From contig CM042546.1 in assembly GCA_023630585.1 (NCBI GenBank), positions 11,391,310-11,455,309 on the forward strand: a stretch of DNA of 64,000 nt, in the 5' to 3' direction. The notes under the pieces are model-generated. The model searched no databases, was not told the DNA's origin, and worked only from the letters and a program-made list of their open reading frames with translations. Source of the stretch: Cranoglanis bouderius (taxonomy: Eukaryota; Chordata; Actinopteri; Siluriformes; Cranoglanididae). This document shows, in pieces, positions 11,983 to 21,589 of the stretch (the first letter of the stretch is position 1; each line of letters opens with the position of its first letter). The position numbers and the translations under genes were made by a program.

Positions 11983-13818
11983 AGTATTAGATATTATGTT
12001 AGCCCACTGCGTAGTCATGTGCATATTATCACAAAGACGACGGTCACATGTGACGACTAGATGTGACCACAGGAGTGTGTGTGTGTTTGTGTGTGTCTGT
12101 GTGGAGATAATGTAACAAAATTACCACGGACTCTCACTTCCCCAAAAATTTAAGAACTAAAAACCTGAAGAGGGAAATATAAATTGTGTCCTGCCTAATC
12201 GAGCTAACACTGCACATGTTTGTGTGTGTCTGCGTGTGTGTGTTAGCCCCTGTCCCTCTCACCCTGTGTGTGTGTTGCATCTTGGAGCAGCCTGTCCCTG
12301 CAGAGCCGCAGAGCTGTGGCACAGTAGCGCATCAGCAGAGTGTGACTCTGAGGTCGAAGCAGGCATCCCATCACCCTCTCCTCACTTAGAGGCCCCTCCC
12401 TTGCCTTCCACAGCCCCACCCACAGCTGTTCCAGCTCCGCCGCTGCACACGGAGCAAGAGCCAGTGCACCGCACACCTCCTCTGCCCATCCCTCACTCCT
12501 CTTGCCCTTCTTCTCCTCCATGAGGTCCAGGAGATGTTGGAGAAAGACGCTGGATGCGTTCGTGTGTTTCAGGAAGCGGAGCAGGGCATGGGTCAGACGT
12601 GGGCTGCGCTCAGAGAGGAGGGAGCGGATGGAGGAGAGAGCGGCGTCACTCAGAGGAGGAACGGAGCCCGAGTCCTTCCGCTCGACACGCTCGGACTCTA
12701 GGAAGGCCTGATGCAGCTCCTGAGAAAGAGAGAAACCAAAAAATGTTAAAAGCTACAGTGGAATTATTCCTAGGTCTAAGTGAAGGAGGTGTAGTCTCTG
12801 TGCCTGTCATGCTAAATGAAGGAGGCGTGGCCTATAAGCTTGTCATGCTCCATGAAGGAGGCGTGGTCTACATGCTCAATGAAAAAGGTGTGGCTTATAA
12901 GCCTGCCATGCTCAACGAAAAACATATGGTCTCTGTGTTTATCAGAGGCGTGGCCTCTGTGCATGTCATTCTGACTGAAGGAGGTGTGGCCTCTGTGTGT
13001 GTGTTGGTGTCACTGAAGGAGTGCAAAACTAAACAAGCAAAGTAAGCTAGGTGGTCTAAGGGGTAATCAGCTTAAATCTGATATCTTCTATTAACAAACA
13101 AATCTATCAAACTCAAACAAGTGCTGTAGATTCGAACTGTTTTTGTTACCTCTAGTTGTAAAGAACAGATGTTTGTTACAGTTATGATGTGTGTTATAGA
13201 AAGTGGGAAGTTTACCTTAAGTACAGAATGAGGCACTTCCTCTCCGAGCTCCTCTAAAATCAGCAGGAAGGCTAGCTCTCTCCGGACTGAGAGAGACACC
13301 TGCAGTGCAGGAGGGAGACGTGATATGGATTATCCGAGGTCCAGAAACTCATCGGAGATGCTTTTATTTGAAAGTGTATTTCACCTTGTCTTTTGAGTGT
13401 TTCTCCATCACCTGCAGCCAGAACCATGCGAGTCTGTGAGGACTTCCCGCTGTCTCCCACCTACAAAGCAGCACGGCGAAGGTCAAGTCCAAAGCCACGG
13501 CCACAAACCAACCACGTGTACACACTGCCTAAGCTAGAATGCCTGAATGCTAACGCAAGTGAAACTGAAAGGCAACAGAGACCAGAGTTTTATTACAGCT
13601 GTCAGAATGTGAGGACACACTACTCACGCAAGTTGATACGGTTGTGCGATAAGTGCAGCGATGATGTCGTCAGGACGCCGCGGAACGTCTCCGGCAGCCT
13701 GACTGAGCTGTCGGACACAAGCGGCGGCCAGTTCCCACTCGCCATGCCGTAAACACTGAGTGAAAAAGACAAAGAGGTCCTGCACTGAGCTCTCCTCCTC
13801 TCGGCCGAACGGATGCAT
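65..13818 (-). CDS. zfyve26: Zinc finger FYVE domain protein 26 (spastizin/FYVE-CENT), N-terminal two thirds; gene continues past the left edge
   Basis: Large PI3P-binding scaffold that works with spatacsin and AP-5 in lysosome reformation and acts in cytokinesis (family knowledge). I traced 24 coding exons on the minus strand: 13628-13818 (starts MHPFGREEE, as in mammals), 13385-13460, 13216-13299, 12263-12719, 11807-11931, 11112-11276, 10226-10308, 9753-9886, 9301-9468, 8641-9153, 6477-6641, 5958-6109, 5592-5835, 5227-5490, 4796-4915, 4141-4311, 3652-3888, 3345-3450, 2053-2897, 1579-1775, 1208-1312, 940-1062, 664-831, 65-314. All phases join without a stop, giving about 1714 codons of a protein of roughly 2540 residues in human. 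Diagnostic stretches are FYSISDVADRL, MAAFDLACCQCQLWK, LLETAERRLHTSLE and MLEQLLMNLKVDW. The FYVE finger itself is off the window. The 845-base exon encodes a serine-rich linker. A Tc1 copy sits between exons 8641-9153 and 6477-6641. Confidence 0.96.
400..425. repeat. Single copy of the dispersed 36-bp GC-rich repeat
   Basis: An isolated unit reading GGAGGCGTGGCCTCTGTGC, followed by a degenerate second unit (AAAAGAGGCG). It belongs to the same family as the arrays near 5, 8.2, 12.9 and 35.9 kb. It lies in a zfyve26 intron. Confidence 0.6.
2902..2954. repeat. (AC)n microsatellite
   Basis: About 53 bases of AC directly right of the 845-base zfyve26 exon. In the transcript it is a (UG)n tract a few bases upstream of the 3' splice site (acceptor TTTAG at 2898-2902). 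Confidence 0.95.
3457..3533. repeat. (AC)n microsatellite
   Basis: About 77 bases of pure AC, seven bases right of zfyve26 exon 3345-3450. In the sense of the gene it is a (UG)n tract just before the acceptor GCGTTCAG. Confidence 0.95.
4960..5110. repeat. Array of the 36-bp GC-rich repeat (degenerate)
   Basis: Four to five units of about 33 to 36 bases with the shared core GAGGTGTGGCCTCTGTGCCTC, broken here as GAGGTGTGGCC and TCTGTGCCTC. It lies between two zfyve26 exons and in the same orientation as the 8.2 kb array. Confidence 0.75.
6643..6707. repeat. (AC)n microsatellite
   Basis: About 65 bases of AC touching zfyve26 exon 6477-6641. The acceptor AG (plus-strand CT at 6642-6643) follows the transcript (UG)n tract directly. 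Confidence 0.95.
7154..7548 (-). pseudogene. Truncated Tc1 transposase, N-terminal DNA-binding part only
   Basis: The frame carries the Tc1 paired-like helix-turn-helix signature (STVKSIIKKWK, then an RRSKLDERARRKLVR second helix-turn-helix). The usual start (GGKALSKDLRDKVV type) is in a different frame; the shift falls in an A run near 7470, so the reading frame is broken. The catalytic DDE part is missing: about 130 of roughly 340 residues remain. The copy cannot make an active transposase. Confidence 0.88.
7699..7720. repeat. Poly-G run of 22
   Basis: An uninterrupted G tract on the plus strand inside the Tc1-like element, where the left inverted repeat has only a run of five C. It expanded after insertion. 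Its exact length may be a sequencing or assembly artefact. Confidence 0.9.
8000..8425. repeat. 36-bp minisatellite array
   Basis: About eleven and a half tandem units of 36 bases. Each has a variable GAAGGAGGCGTGGCC half and a constant GTGCTTGTCAGTCTTAG half. Because the period is a multiple of three, both strands stay open (147 and 120 codons), but the peptides are pure repeats. Three unit types alternate (GVTN, RDVAN and GVAD in translation) in the order T-R-D, T-R-R-D, T-R-T, which indicates amplification in blocks of three to four units. The array lies in the zfyve26 intron right of the Tc1 element. Confidence 0.92.
10166..10212. repeat. (TG)n microsatellite
   Basis: TG tract interrupted once by GCGC, 14 bases left of zfyve26 exon 10226-10308. 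In the transcript it is (CA)n downstream of the donor, complementary to the (UG)n upstream of the same exon (10310-10334). Confidence 0.93.
10310..10334. repeat. (AC)n microsatellite at a splice acceptor
   Basis: AC tract touching the right edge of zfyve26 exon 10226-10308. In the transcript it is (UG)n ending in the acceptor UAG. Confidence 0.93.
10451..10608 (+). mobile_element. tRNA-derived SINE
   Basis: The left part carries Pol III boxes: a weak A box (GGCTCGATGGTAAGAGC) and a B box-like GCGAGTTTGAATCCC. The right part carries the fish SINE tail CTTTGGATAAAAGTGTCTGCC. The same head and tail appear at 26330, 30044 and 56134. It lies in a zfyve26 intron, opposite to the gene. Confidence 0.85.
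10831..10986. repeat. Compound (AC)n / ACACACACAG higher-order microsatellite
   Basis: Begins as pure AC, then has an AG interruption at a regular 10-base period four times, and then at a 12-base period seven times. The regular spacing shows the interrupted unit itself was copied. It lies in a zfyve26 intron. Confidence 0.92.
11500..11800. repeat. Minisatellite with interleaved GGGAGAGTGGA and TGAGTGGAC blocks
   Basis: About 300 bases of tandem units of 22 to 32 bases built from GAGGGAGAGTGGA, CAAGTGGAT and CGAGTGGAT. It ends about seven bases before the donor side of zfyve26 exon 11807-11931. Open frames across it (Ser-Thr-Leu-Pro-His-rich) are repeat translation. Confidence 0.9.
11939..11980. 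repeat. (AC)n microsatellite
   Basis: AC tract eight bases from zfyve26 exon 11807-11931. In the transcript it is (UG)n followed by the acceptor UCUCUCAG. Confidence 0.95.
12775..13025. repeat. Degenerate array of the 36-bp GC-rich repeat
   Basis: About seven units around the cores GAAGGAGGCGTGGCC and CTTGTCATGCTC, more diverged than the array at 8.2 kb. It lies in the intron between zfyve26 exons 12263-12719 and 13216-13299. Confidence 0.8.
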
Positions 13819-14754
13819 GATGGCACGCTTTCCCCAGGTGTGTGTCAGTGTTTAGCGTGTTTATCCAGATGATTACAGCTGCTCATCTACAGTAGACACA
13901 AAATACAGAATGTGCAAAACAGATGTCACGACACTCCACAAGGCACTAATAACGCAACGATATTAGAGATGTGGTTTCTAACCGACCCTGCTTCTGAAAC
14001 TACAAATCCTAGTAAGTTGCCTTTGGACTTAAAGGAGGTGGAGCAGAGCAGCATTGTTCTGAGCTCATTTCCGGGCCAGAAAAATGAAAAACAGAACCGG
14101 ACAGTGAAGAAACTCTCCTTATACATTGAATAGTAATAATGTAAATCAGAGTTTCTCTGAATCACCTTTAAAATGATATGATTAGTACAGATCTAGTAAC
14201 ACTTTGAAAATTTACAGATCACACTTTCAAAACCATACAGTGCTATTAACTATTTTTAAACATTCAAATATTGATTTACCTGAATAGATGTCATGGTAGG
14301 ATCAGAGATGGCTATCAATTAGATAGACAAAGTAAGTAAATAAGAAAAAAATAAATAAAGGAAAACCCCAAAAGAGAGCAACTTTAAACAGGTTCAATGA
14401 TTAAATGCTTTGGAGTATAAAGGATTATGATACTATAATAAAGCATGACACACCTTACATGGCATTTAACCTACAAAGAAACAGAAACGTCTCGAAATAA
14501 ACCTCACTGATATTTATTAACAATAATAAATATAAATATTAGCTGTTTTTTTTTTTTTACTATAACCTTAACGTCTTGTATTGTCGTAGTACGTAATGCA
14601 ACTGTCTACAATGCAACATCCAAAGTTTACTTATAAAACTGCTAATAAAATCAGGATTTTAATAGCTCCAGGTGAGAAACAGTGGCCCTGGAGAATGTTT
14701 ATCATCTCAGAGTCTTATTCACTATAGCATGATACTGTAAAACACAGCACTTAC

Positions 14755-14883
14755 GGTTTGTTTTTATCCAGAAGTGGGCATATGGCGGCGAATCTACAGC
14801 CTAACTATTACACGGCCCTGTGAGCTCTGCCGCCATGACAGTTATGTCATGTGACCTTATCAGCTGATTCAGGAAGTGACTCA
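14755..14883 (-). promoter_or_regulatory. zfyve26: zfyve26 non-coding first exon and promoter
   Basis: Upstream of the coding start there is no further open frame, but a strong donor on the minus strand (GTAAGTGC, with its GT at 14753-14754) ends a plausible 5' UTR exon at 14755. The intron would run to an acceptor just above 13818. Just upstream lie GTCATGTGAC (14846-14855), one base from the palindromic E-box GTCACGTGAC used by USF and MiT/TFE factors, and an AP-1-type TGACTCA (14877-14883). A TFEB/TFE3-type site would fit a lysosome-reformation gene, but this is inference from one near match. The transcription start is not determined by sequence. Confidence 0.5.
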
Positions 14884-15296
14884 TGAGTTGCCAGGTTTGA
14901 CTTCATTCTTAGAGGTGGTATTTTTATTTTATTTGATTATGTTTATTATTTTTTAATGAAAGTTGCGCTGCATTTTTACATTTTGACAAATGTATTTTTT
15001 TTTGTTTTTGTTTTGGTATTTGTCATTACACAGGATATAACGTATTTATTTCGTCAATTACATATTAAACTTAATGTTGGCATGAAAATAAATGCATAGA
15101 AAATAAATACTATGTGCTTATTTATCATCCCATGTTATTATTTTATATGCAGATATATATTAGTTCTAATATCTAAAATCTATACGTTTTTATATTATTA
15201 TGTTATTTTACTAGCCTATTTGACTTAATCATCGTCATCATCATCATCAGTAATAATAATAATAAGAGGAAGAAGAAGAAGCCGAAGAAGAAGAAT

Positions 15297-15402
<106 letters not shown>

Positions 15403-15774
15403 CCTTAAAAGTCTGTACAAAACCCTTAGTCTAGTCTGGCAACCCTGAGAACAAAGGTCACAAAGTCACCTGCTCTGTTTATGTACACAATTGATCTTTT
15501 AGGTTTCTGAGAAAGACAACAAGTCTGTCTACATGTCCCAGATTTCCTGTATGTTATCTGTGCCTGCAAAATCTTTAAATGAACTCAAAACCTGCAGAAG
15601 TAGCAAACTAAGAAGTACAAGTACATTGTTACTAAGTTTGTATTAGCATGTCATAGTTAGAGGTGTTGATATTGTTAATATATTGCTATTTATATTCATG
15701 TTACTATATTAATGTTACTAACATGAACGTTATGAATTATAAAATATTTCAAATCCTAAAAATTAAACATCTAA

Positions 15775-16370
15775 TCCATCTGCACCGCTTATCCTATACA
15801 GGGTCGTGGGGGAGCCTGGAGCCTATCCCGGGGAACTCGGGGAACAAGGCCGGGGACACCCTGGACAGGTTGCCAACCCATCACAGGGCACAATCGCACA
15901 CACACTACGGACAATTTGGAAATGTCAATCAGCCTACAATGCATGTCTTTGGACTGGGGAAGGAAACCGGAGTACCCGGAGGAAACCCCCGAAGTACAGA
16001 GAGAACATGCGAACTCTGTGCACAAATGACAGAGGTGGGATTCGAACCCCCAACCCTGGAGGCACGAGGCAAATGTGCTAACCAGCGCAGCAGGTTGTGT
16101 TGTCACCTCACAGCTCCTGGGTTTGAACCTGTGTGTTATTGTCTGTGTGGATGTTCTGTGCATGTTCCTCTGGGTTTTCCAGTTTCCTCCTACTGTCCAA
16201 AAACATGCAAGTAGGCAGATTGGCTAGGATAAATTGCCCGTAGGTGTGAATGTGGTGTGTGAAACTGTGTGTGCATGGTGCCTGGGGTGGGTGAATTTCT
16301 TCTGATTCCGGATCCATCATAACCCTGAGCAGGATATGGTGCTTACTGGAGATGAAGTGAAAATAAAATA
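15775..16370. repeat. Dispersed fish repeat, composite copy
   Basis: The stretch begins with CCGCTTATCCTATACAGGGT and contains TGTCTTTGGACTGGGGAAGG, AACCGGAGTACCCGGAGG and GGGATTCGAACCCCCAACCC. I recognise these as a very common interspersed repeat of teleosts. From about 16090 an oppositely oriented related half follows (CAGCTCCTGGGTTTGAACC, TGTCCAAAAACATGCAAGTAG). The class is uncertain. Open frames across it are not genes. A shorter degenerate relative is at 17400-17570, in lgalsl-like intron 1. Confidence 0.75.
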
Positions 16371-16539
16371 CTACTACAACTAATAATAATAATAATAACA
16401 ATAATAATAATGATGATGATGATGATGATGATAATAATTCCAGCCGAGCAATCGGAAGACTCTATTGAGGTCATAAACACACACACTCTCTCTCTCTCTC
16501 TCTCTCTCTTTGCTTTGTTTATGCTCGAAACACGAAACA

Positions 16540-16790
16540 CTAACAGCGACATGCAGCCATTTTGGAATCTGCAGTGTGTCGTCACTACGGCCTGTAGTCG
16601 GGTTTCCTCGGAGACGGTTTCCATGGGAACGCGGGTGGGCCGGTGAGACGGTATCCGAGGCGCGAGGCGGGCCAGGCGGGGTTTAAACGCTAAATAATAA
16701 CAATTACTATTATCATTATCATTATTATAATCGAGAGGACTGGACAGAAGGGAATATGGCAGACACAACAACACCGCGGAGTGTAAGTCT
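16540..16790 (+). promoter_or_regulatory. lgalsl-like CpG-rich promoter with two RFX X-box-like sites
   Basis: GC- and CpG-rich segment directly upstream of the ATG at 16756. It contains GTTTCCATGGGAAC (16617-16630), a good match to the RFX X-box palindrome GTNRCC-AT-GGYAAC, and beside it GTTTCCTCGGAGAC (16602-16615), a weaker match. RFX factors drive many ciliary and immune genes (established knowledge). Control of this gene by RFX is inference. Confidence 0.6.
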
Positions 16791-18184
16791 GTTTAATTCA
16801 GCATTATTTCCGTGCTGTGTTCAATTCCACACATTTCAGTGCGCGCGATGAAATTGCTTTATTAACACACACACACACACACACACACACAGAACCGAGG
16901 TGTTAGCTGATTATAGCACCGCTGCATTACTGCACATTAACTGGGTCACTCATAAATATAGAATTTTGTTTTACAACATTATTTTGAAGTCATTTATTCT
17001 GAAATCGCACCAGCTTTTGTTTACTGATGTATCGCTTTACTGAATTTAATTCTGTTTCCACATTACTGATGATTGGCATTGTGGTTCCTGTTTTTGTTCG
17101 TTTGTTTGTTTATTCCTTATTGTTTATCTATTATTCACTACAGGTTATTAGATATTGTTTTCAATGCTGGTTTTCCATTATTGGTTATTATAATATTATT
17201 CATTATTGTTCCCTGGCCTTTGTTATTCCTTACTGGCTTTTATCTTTATTGTTGATTTGTTTATAGTGTTTATTCATGATAATGGCTCCTGGTTATATTA
17301 ATTATTGTCTGTCAGTTATTGGATTTTAATTAGATTGGATTCCTTGGGTTATTTTGTGCTGTAAATTATTTGTTATTGGTTTATGGTTTATTATGGTAAG
17401 CGCCTTATCCTGGGAACACTGTGCATGAGCGATGAGGAATACACCCTGGACAGGACATCAGTCCACCTCAGGACATCACACACACACACACACACACATT
17501 CACACCCTTTTAAACCAAACCCAGAGAAAAACCACGTGAACACCGGAAGAACATGCAATACCCCACACAGACAGCTGGTTAATTATCAGTGGTTTCCTTT
17601 TTATTCATTGATATCAGTCATTTTCTTGGGTGTTTTTTTTTTTTCTTTTTCATTTTTTAAATTTTTTGTCTGTTGTTTTCTGCTTCTGTTATTTGCTTAT
17701 TCAGTTATGGGCATGAGATACTGCTTATTCGCTGGTTGATTTAAAAAAATATATCATCTTTTGTTACTTGGTTGCGTTCTTAAAGTCTAAACATTTTGGC
17801 AGATTTAAAGTTTGTTCGTGACTAAAAATGAAACAGTCAAACTGAAACAAATCTGGCAACCTGAGAGAAAAGCTCACGTACTTTTTCACCTGTTCTGCTT
17901 ATGTATAAAATTGTATTTTCCCCTATTGGCCTTCCAATCGCTTTACTTCTTAGTTATTTGTTTCTATTTTTTATTTTTTTATTTTTTTTTTCAATTTCGG
18001 TTGTTGAATATTAATTGTTTGCTAGTGTAAAATGTTTGTGGTTACTTTGCCATCCATGTCTCTGTGTGCAGGAGGAGGATTATGTTGGTCAGATTAAAGG
18101 AGGTCTGCGTCCTGCTATGAGAATGGTAGTGATGGGAATCATTCACAAACAGCCAAAAAGGTACAATGTCACCCAACCAAACAC

Positions 18185-18256
<72 letters not shown>

Positions 18257-19509
18257 GTGTCATCCTTTAAATAAAGATCCACATCACATAACAGGACAAA
18301 TGCAAACTGTGGGAAATGATGATTTCACACACAATCAGTGCTGGACAGTCTGGAAAATCATTTATGCAAGAGCACATTCGTGTGGCTCTTTCTGTAATTC
18401 CCAGTCATGGTGCCAGTGCCAGTGCCAGCGTGGGAAAAAAAAAGCATATCCCATGTAGATTTTGTTCTTCCAGATGTTAAAAGAGATACTCTGCAGCTTT
18501 GGCCTTATTTGGGAAATAAATGCACCCACCGCTCATTTCTCACTAAAGAATGATGACTAGAATTGGTGACAGTTCATTTATTTTAGTTTATTTAAAGTTT
18601 CTGCTGAGAAATGAGAGAAACGATTTTGCCATAGACTACAAAATTCCCAGAACAGTGCAGTAAACAGTGAATTTGTTCGTATTGGGTGTATTTTTCCGAC
18701 GCACTGCTTGACTCTTGTGCAGTATGATAGTGACGGTGTCCTGCCCACCTCGAGGAGAAGGTGACGAGGAGCAGGAGGGTGACGTGGGGCTGCAGCTGAC
18801 GATCAAGTTCCCGGAAAAGGCCGTGATCCGCAATTCCCGGGTCAATGGGAAGTGGGGATCGTCGGAAAGCATCGTTTCTTTCTTCCCTTTTGCTGCTGGA
18901 GAGTCTTTTAAAGTAAGGTTTTGTCTCAGGTGATACTGCACTTAGTGTCAGTCTTAATACTAACAATACGGGCAACGGTGAAGGAAGAATTAAAGTCAAG
19001 ACTTAAACACTTGGAAGCGTGTTGTTATATGAAAATAATCAAGGATGAGGTGGTGTGATGAAGCTGAGTTACTGTTACCATCCAGAATTGGTTTATTTTC
19101 CTATCACAGCATGCCTTGAAGTGTTTTATTACTCTCATACCAGAGCAATTCGCCAACGATTACAATTTTTCATTTGTATGACGTGTCATACTTTTTAATC
19201 CATTTACATTTAGTGTTTGGAACCTCCGCAAAACAAGTTAGTTCCTGTTCTCACTATTGCTATAGAAGCTATAAACAGTTGTTCCCTCACCAGCCTCTCA
19301 TTTCTCTCTCTCGTGATTGAAAAAACACACGTTTTTTTAATGCGTAATACACGTAATACAAGTCCTGTGAACGAACTGTTACTATAGAAACGGTAACATA
19401 TTAGAACAAGAGCCTGTGATTTGTAGCTGCACTACTGTCAGAGCTGCCGTTATAGAAAACTAATCAACTCCTTCTGACCAATCACAGTGGCGCTGTGGTA
19501 TAAGTTTGA

Positions 19510-19543
<34 letters not shown>

Positions 19544-19689
19544 AGATGGAGATTGTGTGCGAACACCAGCAATTCCGGATCCTAGTGGACGGTCAACCGT
19601 TGTGTGGATTCACACACAGAGTGACCCAGCTGGCGTCCCTCACGTCCCTGCGCGTCGGTGGAGATCTGCAGCTCACCAAAGTTGCATGA
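16756..19689 (+). CDS. Galectin-related protein, LGALSL type, four exons
   Basis: Small cytosolic beta-sandwich protein of the galectin fold. Coding exons are 16756-16782, 18072-18160, 18723-18912 and 19546-19689; phases join and give 149 residues ending QLTKVA, compared with 172 in human LGALSL. Family matches are IKGGLRP..MVVMGI (residues 18-31), VIRNSRVNGKWG (73-84), FFPFAAGESFK (92-102), VCEHQQFRILVDG and GDLQLTK. The carbohydrate-contacting H-x-N-x-R segment of true galectins is absent (replaced around LQLTIKF, 62-68), while the conserved N76 and W83 remain; lactose binding is therefore doubtful. The protein is shorter at the N terminus than LGALSL. A (CT)n tract supplies the pyrimidine tract of the last acceptor. 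Divergent to zfyve26 and convergent with plek2. It is a candidate for a teleost lgalsl co-orthologue or an older paralogue; I cannot decide which, so I give no symbol. Confidence 0.9.
18181..18253. repeat. (AC)n microsatellite
   Basis: AC tract 20 bases after the donor of lgalsl-like exon 2 (18161), in the sense direction, so the transcript carries (CA)n, a known hnRNP L-type binding sequence. Confidence 0.95.
19030..19505 (-). repeat. Dispersed repeat R1, minus-oriented copy
   Basis: One of at least ten copies in the window of an AT-rich repeat of about 600-700 bases. Landmarks, read on the minus strand, are CTGATTGGTCAGAAGG-type left end, CTGACAGTAGTGCAGC, TTTCTATAGTAACAG and AACTAACTTG. 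This copy lies in lgalsl-like intron 3, just upstream of the last exon. Confidence 0.8.
19512..19545 (+). repeat. (CT)n pyrimidine tract at the last lgalsl-like acceptor
   Basis: A (CT)n microsatellite of about 29 bases runs straight into CCCAG before exon 19546-19689 and serves as its polypyrimidine tract. Confidence 0.9.
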
Positions 19690-19800
19690 AATCACGACAA
19701 GAGTCATCATACAAAAAAAACAAAAGCAAAAAAAAAAAAAAAAAACCACACACACAGGCACTCATAAGATTGCAAACTGTTGATGCACCAAGTTCTTTTA

Positions 19801-19806
19801 AATAAA
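19801..19806 (+). other. lgalsl-like poly(A) signal AATAAA
   Basis: Canonical AATAAA 112 bases after the stop codon, followed by a T-containing region. It is the nearest plausible 3' end of the gene. Confidence 0.6.
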
Positions 19807-20084
19807 TGTCCCTCCTTTAGTGACCTTTGACCGTCTGCGCTGACCGCTGAGTCAGGAAAAATACACATGGATTCTAATACCGAATGCAAAATATTCCAAA
19901 GCTACAGTCAACTGTGATTTATACCCCTGTGTAACACTCAGACCTCATGCACACTCCTGTGGATATTTCTGGAAACACATTTTTCTCCTCTGTTTTAAAA
20001 AAAAAAAAAAAAAAAGTCCTGGAGAATGTGAAAGGGCTTAGGTAAAAGGGCATGCCGGACCAGTAGGTGGCAGTAATGCGTCTT

Positions 20085-20480
20085 ATACCACAGCACTATC
20101 GAATTCTCGATTCTGATTGGTCAGAAGGTGTTGGTTAATTTTCTATAAGGGCATCTCTGACAGTAGTGCAGCTGCAAATCACCGCTTTATATTAATCGTT
20201 TCTATAACGGCTAATTCAGAGGGACTCATACAGCAGACTCTAGATTAAAAATATGTGTAATCGTGTAGTCGTTTGTGTAGACGTTTAGTTAACATTTAAG
20301 GAAGGAGTCTCCAGTGTCAGCGAGGGAACAACCGTTTAAAGCAGATAGAACGTAAGTGAGGACCGGAACTGACTTGTAACCATAACGTAACGTATAAAAA
20401 ACATGACGTCGTCCGTTAATAAATAAAACATAGTAATTGTTGGGATATCTCTGTAGTGTAAACGAGCGTCAGGCCGCGCC
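20085..20480 (+). repeat. Dispersed repeat R1, plus-oriented copy
   Basis: Carries GATTCTGATTGGTCAGAAGG, CTGACAGTAGTGCAGCTGC, GGAAGGAGTCTCCAGTGTCA and GTAAGTGAGGACCGGAACTG in order. Its middle is shorter than in the copy at 28455. Confidence 0.8.
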
Positions 20481-20966
20481 GCATCACACCGGCGTGTCGT
20501 TGAATATTTTCCTCTAACTGCACATAGTGGACTGTAGTATTCCTTACATAATACTTGGCGTCATGCATACTGTATATTGTGCAAAATGTAAGCTAAAACA
20601 AAGGACTGAGGTGTTAGGAAAACAAACGATGATGCAGTGGTGTGAGAATAAAGTACGAGTAAACTGTAAACATGAAACCAACAACGCAGAAACAACCGCT
20701 AACAGTTTTAAATACTGACCGAACATGCCGCTGTTGTGCAGACCGAGGCCAAAGCGCGGAGAATATGTTGTTTTCAAAGATATCCACGTGGACGATGTTT
20801 CAGTGAAAAAAATGATTCATCATCAATAACCCTGACTACATTAGACTAAATAAGCACGCTTTTAATTAAATAATGCTTCTTTAAAAAAAAAAAAAAAACA
20901 CATTTACAAACTGCTACTTCAAAGGAGGCAAAGAAAATCTCTGAGATGTAGTACTACCTGCTACAG

Positions 20967-20991
20967 CCTTGACCTTGACCTTGACCTTTGG
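20967..20991 (-). promoter_or_regulatory. Three abutting nuclear-receptor half-sites
   Basis: On the minus strand AGGTCA occurs three times with no spacer, and each inner copy reads as the extended TCAAGGTCA site preferred by monomeric NR5A (SF-1/LRH-1) and ERR receptors. No gene starts nearby; the function is unknown. Confidence 0.5.
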
Positions 20992-21175
20992 CTCTTTCGT
21001 ATTCCAACAGAAGTGCCTTGACAAGTGTGTGAGTGTGAGTGTGTGAGTGTGAGTGTGTGAGTGTGTGTGGCTACACTGTCTTCATGGAAGCAGTAAAAAT
21101 ACAACCTGACTAACTTCAGAAAGCTCTCTGAGAGTTTTCTGATGCAATATCTTACATGGTGCTATAGAACATGGT

Positions 21176-21209
<34 letters not shown>

Positions 21210-21589
21210 TCACACACTCGCCTACAATACACACTTTTAACACGCACTCGGAAGTTCATGTATGCTGCATTAGAGTTCGCCTGATCATTTCTGTGTGTTT
21301 GCATTGATATGACGAACGCACGGCCCATGACGTGTCTGAACGAGAAACAAAAACAACGAAACGTCTCTCAAGATGCCTTTGTTTGAATTTGATTCAGTAT
21401 GAAAACAATAAAAGTCTTTTTGCAAATCGCTGAGATGTTGTCGCGTTACTGCTCATGAGCTTCATCACCGTCACTAGAGGACAGGTCTTCAGGGAAGTGA
21501 TATGAAGAATATGTAGGCTATGGAGTTACATCATTAATGTGATTCATTATTAATTACGTCCTGCATCACACTTCTTTTTAATATTACTG

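Noticed and set aside
15663..16214. Open frame of 183 codons on the plus strand
   Set aside because: It crosses a common dispersed fish repeat and matches no protein family.
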